Positions 4,216 through 6,795 of a stretch of DNA of 6,795 nucleotides are shown here, one piece after another. The notes under the pieces were generated by a model. The model made no database searches. It was not told the DNA's origin and saw only the letters and a list, made by a program, of their open reading frames with translations. How positions within the stretch are numbered: the stretch's first letter is position 1; each line of letters begins with the position of its first letter. The DNA is taken from the NCBI GenBank assembly GCA_030668755.1, contig DAOVEW010000056.1:1-6795 (forward strand), in the 5' to 3' direction. Made by a program: the position numbers and the translations under genes. This DNA comes from Bacillota bacterium. GTDB lineage: Bacteria; Armatimonadota; Hebobacteria; Hebobacterales; Hebobacteraceae.

Positions 4216-6795
4216 ATGGACAGCACACACCAACGAACGATTTCACGCCGCTCGCAGCTCGAGCTCAGACCAGACGAGGGCCGGGTGGGCCAGCTCCTCT
4301 CGCTGGTCGGTGAGAGCTGGCCGAAGCGGATGCCCGAGCGGGACGTGGCGGGGCTTCCCCGGGCCTCGGTCGAGACGCTGGGGCTGGGCCGGTTCGGGGC
4401 CGCGCTCGACCGCATCGCCGGTCGTCTGGACAGGGAGCTGTCGGGTTGGACCGAGATCGCCGCGGAGGCATTGGCAGCAGCCGCTCCGGACGCTCTATCT
4501 CTTGAGTTGAAGCGCGCCTGCGCTGTCCTGGGCCGTCGCCCGGTGCACCGTCCGAACGCCCTGCTCGCCGCCGCGCTCGGCGGCCACGCGGGCGACGCCG
4601 ACTGCCGGGTGTGGCTGCTGACAGCTCTCGCCGGCACCGACACTGCCCGGCTGCGAGATGAGTGGCGGAGCTGGCTGCGCGCCCGCATTGAGGAGGGTTC
4701 AGAAGGGCCGGACTGCGCATGCTGGTTCGTGTTTCTCAGGGCATTCTTGGGCGGGTGGCTGAGCGCGAGGGACTTCCATGACTGCCTGGCGCGGGGCCGC
4801 GTGCTGGCGGCGGCGGCGCCCAGGGGCGACTACCGGCGCGCGCTGAAGCGCCTGCGCCTTTGGGGCCATCCGGCTTTCAGCAAGTGGTATCGACAGGTCG
4901 TGTACGAGGTCGCCAACCAGCCGGATGTCTCTCTGTCGCTCCATGCTGGGGGCTGGATACGCGACTTCCCCGGCGAGGATTACTTCTGGGACGCTGTCGC
5001 CAGGCTGCGGGAGAGCCCGAACTCGTGGTGGCACCTGCACGTCGTCCGGTGGGCCTCCGGGGTGGACGGCGATTCCCCCGGCGTGGCGCGGCGGCTGCGA
5101 GGGCTGCCCGCCCAGGTGCGGTGCCTGATCTCCCTCGTGCGGGCCGACCTTCATGGGGCGCTCGCGAGCGCAGTCTCCACACCGGAGCATGAAGCAGTTG
5201 TGCGATGGCTGATGAGGCCGAGCGCAGACCGTCCTCTCGACCTGGAGTGGGTGGAGAACGTGCTGCGGCCGTGGTCGGAGGAACTCGGCGAGGCGATGAC
5301 CCTCGCGGTCGGAGCGATCTGCTCTGTGGACCCGCCTTCCGACCTCGAAGGTCCTGACACTGCTGCGCTCCGCCGGCACGCGTTCCTGCGCAAGCATATC
5401 ATCCCCGAGTTCGACCATCTCATGGATAACCTCTGCTGGCTGCACGCGCTGCGGAGAACCTACTTCTCGGTCATCTGCCGGGAGGCCGAGCGAGGGCGGC
5501 CGGCGGCCGCTCGATCGCTCGCCGTATGGCCCGAGAAGGCGGAGGAGAGCGCCCCGCTGCTCTTTCGCCTTTCCCGCCGGGGCACGAGGTCCGCACGCCG
5601 GGCGGCGCGCGAAGCACTGGATGTTCTGATATCCCACGCTCGCGTACCCGACCTCGACAGCCTGGAGAGGCGCGTGGATCTGGCCTCTGCCTGGTCGGAC
5701 GCCGGCCTCGAGGGCAAGCCCGCGCGCGTCTGGTGGGATATCGCCGGCTATCGCGTGAAGCTCTCCGTGGCCGACGGCGCCGTCGCCATGCAGGCATTCT
5801 CCGGCTCGCGGCGCCTCGCGACATTGCCGAAGGCCGTCCGCCAAGACCCCCGGTACGCTGAGATACGCGATACGCGGGCCAAGCTCGCTCGCAGCTATCG
5901 CTACTTCCGTGGGCGGTTCGAGGAGGCGATGGTCGAGGGCGTGCGGTACTCCGGGCGGGACTTCGCCACTCTTATGCGCAACCCGGTGGTCCGCTCCTTG
6001 GTCTCCCGGCTGGTGCTGCTGGTAGACGGAGCGCCGTTTCTCTGCTCGCCCGCCGATCCTCTCGACGACTGTACTCTGCCGGCCGAAATCGAGCGGGCCG
6101 AGTGCATATGCGCGGCCCATCCGCTGGCGCTGTCCGAGGCGGGCGCGCTTGAGGAGTGGCAGGCGAGGATCGTCGAATCCCGGATCGCGCAGCCGTTCAA
6201 GCAGGTCTTCCGTGAGGTCTACGTCGCCGCCGAGCGGGAGCGGGCCGGCGCCGACTGCCGCAAGTTCGCCGGCCATCCTCTGGTCGCGCGGCGGGCCTTT
6301 GCGCTCTTGCGAAGTCGGGGGTACTCGCCTCGCCAGGGGGATGCTGCGAGGGATTGGCCGCGGCACGGCATCTCCGCGCACATCCAGTGGGCCGAGCCGT
6401 CGGAGAGCGTCGGCCGTCTCCTCGCCGCGGGCGATGCGGCCGAGCCCGTGACCAGCGGCCGGGTTTGGTTTGAGAACGACGGCGGGGAGCCTGTGCCCCT
6501 CGCCGAGGTGAACGCGGTGCTCTTCAGCGAGACCCTGCGCGACGCGGACCTCCTCGTCTCGCGCGCGGCCCCCGGGGAGATGGGCTTCAGTTCGGAGGAG
6601 ACGCGGTGCCTGCGCGCAACCCTCGTTCGCTATCTCACGCGCGCCCTGGGGCTCACCACGGTGTACGTGGGCGATGACTGCGGCCAGGTGATCGTGGAAG
6701 GCAGCCGCGCCATGTATCGGGTGAACCTGGGCAGCGGCTCGGTGCTGCTGGAGAAGACGCGCCGGCACCTGGACGTGGGCGCGCTGGTTGGGGGG
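4216..6795 (+). CDS. DUF4132 (MolR/YehI-like) protein, cut by the window end
   Basis: An 860-codon frame without a stop runs to the window edge. The in-frame stop at 4171-4173 leaves ATG 4216 as the first start; no good ribosome binding site precedes it, and ATG 4330 is an alternative. Residues 1-460 are predicted mostly helical and Trp/Leu/Arg-rich, resembling an alpha-solenoid; I recognise no named domain there. From about 465 the DUF4132 pattern is clear: 'LERRVDLASAWSDAGLEGKP' (483-501, first 20 shown), a 'KAVRQDP' segment (539-545), 'RFEEAMVEG' (567-575), 'MRNPVVRSLVSRLVLLVDG' (587-605), 'AHPLALSEAGALEEWQ' (634-649), 'QPFKQVFREVY' (659-669), 'KFAGHPLVARRAFALLRSRG' (683-702) and 'VLFSETLRDADLLVSRAA' (768-785). 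Residues 798-855, ending 'YRVNLGSGSVLLEK...HLDV', fit the DUF7737 tail found at the end of such proteins, so the true stop is probably close beyond the edge. No signal peptide, membrane helix or WGR domain is seen. The biochemical role is unknown. Base composition matches its neighbours. Confidence 0.85.
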   Translation, partial: MDSTHQRTISRRSQLELRPDEGRVGQLLSLVGESWPKRMPERDVAGLPRASVETLGLGRFGAALDRIAGRLDRELSGWTEIAAEALAAAAPDALSLELKRACAVLGRRPVHRPNALLAAALGGHAGDADCRVWLLTALAGTDTARLRDEWRSWLRARIEEGSEGPDCACWFVFLRAFLGGWLSARDFHDCLARGRVLAAAAPRGDYRRALKRLRLWGHPAFSKWYRQVVYEVANQPDVSLSLHAGGWIRDFPGEDYFWDAVARLRESPNSWWHLHVVRWASGVDGDSPGVARRLRGLPAQVRCLISLVRADLHGALASAVSTPEHEAVVRWLMRPSADRPLDLEWVENVLRPWSEELGEAMTLAVGAICSVDPPSDLEGPDTAALRRHAFLRKHIIPEFDHLMDNLCWLHALRRTYFSVICREAERGRPAAARSLAVWPEKAEESAPLLFRLSRRGTRSARRAAREALDVLISHARVPDLDSLERRVDLASAWSDAGLEGKPARVWWDIAGYRVKLSVADGAVAMQAFSGSRRLATLPKAVRQDPRYAEIRDTRAKLARSYRYFRGRFEEAMVEGVRYSGRDFATLMRNPVVRSLVSRLVLLVDGAPFLCSPADPLDDCTLPAEIERAECICAAHPLALSEAGALEEWQARIVESRIAQPFKQVFREVYVAAERERAGADCRKFAGHPLVARRAFALLRSRGYSPRQGDAARDWPRHGISAHIQWAEPSESVGRLLAAGDAAEPVTSGRVWFENDGGEPVPLAEVNAVLFSETLRDADLLVSRAAPGEMGFSSEETRCLRATLVRYLTRALGLTTVYVGDDCGQVIVEGSRAMYRVNLGSGSVLLEKTRRHLDVGALVGG

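Noticed and set aside
2378..4246. 622-codon open frame on the minus strand opposite argS
   Set aside because: It is a shadow of argS, whose protein family match is unambiguous over the whole length; the antisense product has no family-like features.
4699..6768. 689-codon open frame on the minus strand opposite the DUF4132 gene
   Set aside because: Its translation is Arg/Pro/Gly/His-rich with no recognisable motif, whereas the plus strand encodes clear DUF4132 blocks. Long antisense frames are common in GC-rich genes.

Overview
The window is a GC-rich bacterial chromosome segment, densely packed with genes and carrying no RNA genes, mobile elements or CRISPR. It holds six genes, two of them cut by the window edges. 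The gene set (a dac-type D,D-carboxypeptidase next to an rluB-type pseudouridine synthase, a zinc-ribbon form of ribosomal protein L28, a DUF1385/YqhQ-like membrane protein and an ArgRS with a variant HIGH signature) suggests a high-GC member of the Terrabacteria side of the tree, for example Armatimonadota, Chloroflexota or a deep Firmicutes relative. That placement is an inference and could be wrong at phylum level.

Layout. Positions 1-294 (+) hold the C-terminal end of a penicillin-binding-protein-5-type D-Ala-D-Ala carboxypeptidase. It overlaps out of frame with rluB (203-961, +). rpmB (984-1175, -) converges on rluB with 22 bases between the stops. A 79-base divergent control region (1176-1254) holds candidate promoters for both directions, a perfect 15-base dyad and a hairpin. 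Rightward from it run a CBS-pair/DUF1385 membrane fusion protein (1255-2451) and, 16 bases later, argS (2468-4141), very likely one operon. After a 74-base gap with a GC-rich inverted repeat, a long reading frame opens at 4216 and runs to the window end (860 codons, no stop). Its C-terminal half matches the DUF4132 (MolR/YehI) family and it ends in the DUF7737-like tail of that family.

How the genes fit together. rluB, rpmB and argS all serve translation: rRNA modification, a 50S protein and tRNA charging. The CBS/DUF1385 protein sits among them with a ligand-sensing N-terminus and a membrane domain with conserved His/Glu/Cys motifs, so it may be a nucleotide-responsive membrane protein linked to growth or translation. 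The DUF4132 gene is the most likely member of an under-described system. In E. coli the DUF4132 gene yehI lies near genes for a MoxR-type AAA+ ATPase (yehL), a vWA protein (yehP) and a SWIM zinc-finger protein (yehQ). If the same set exists here it must lie beyond the right edge, because nothing of it is visible in the window.
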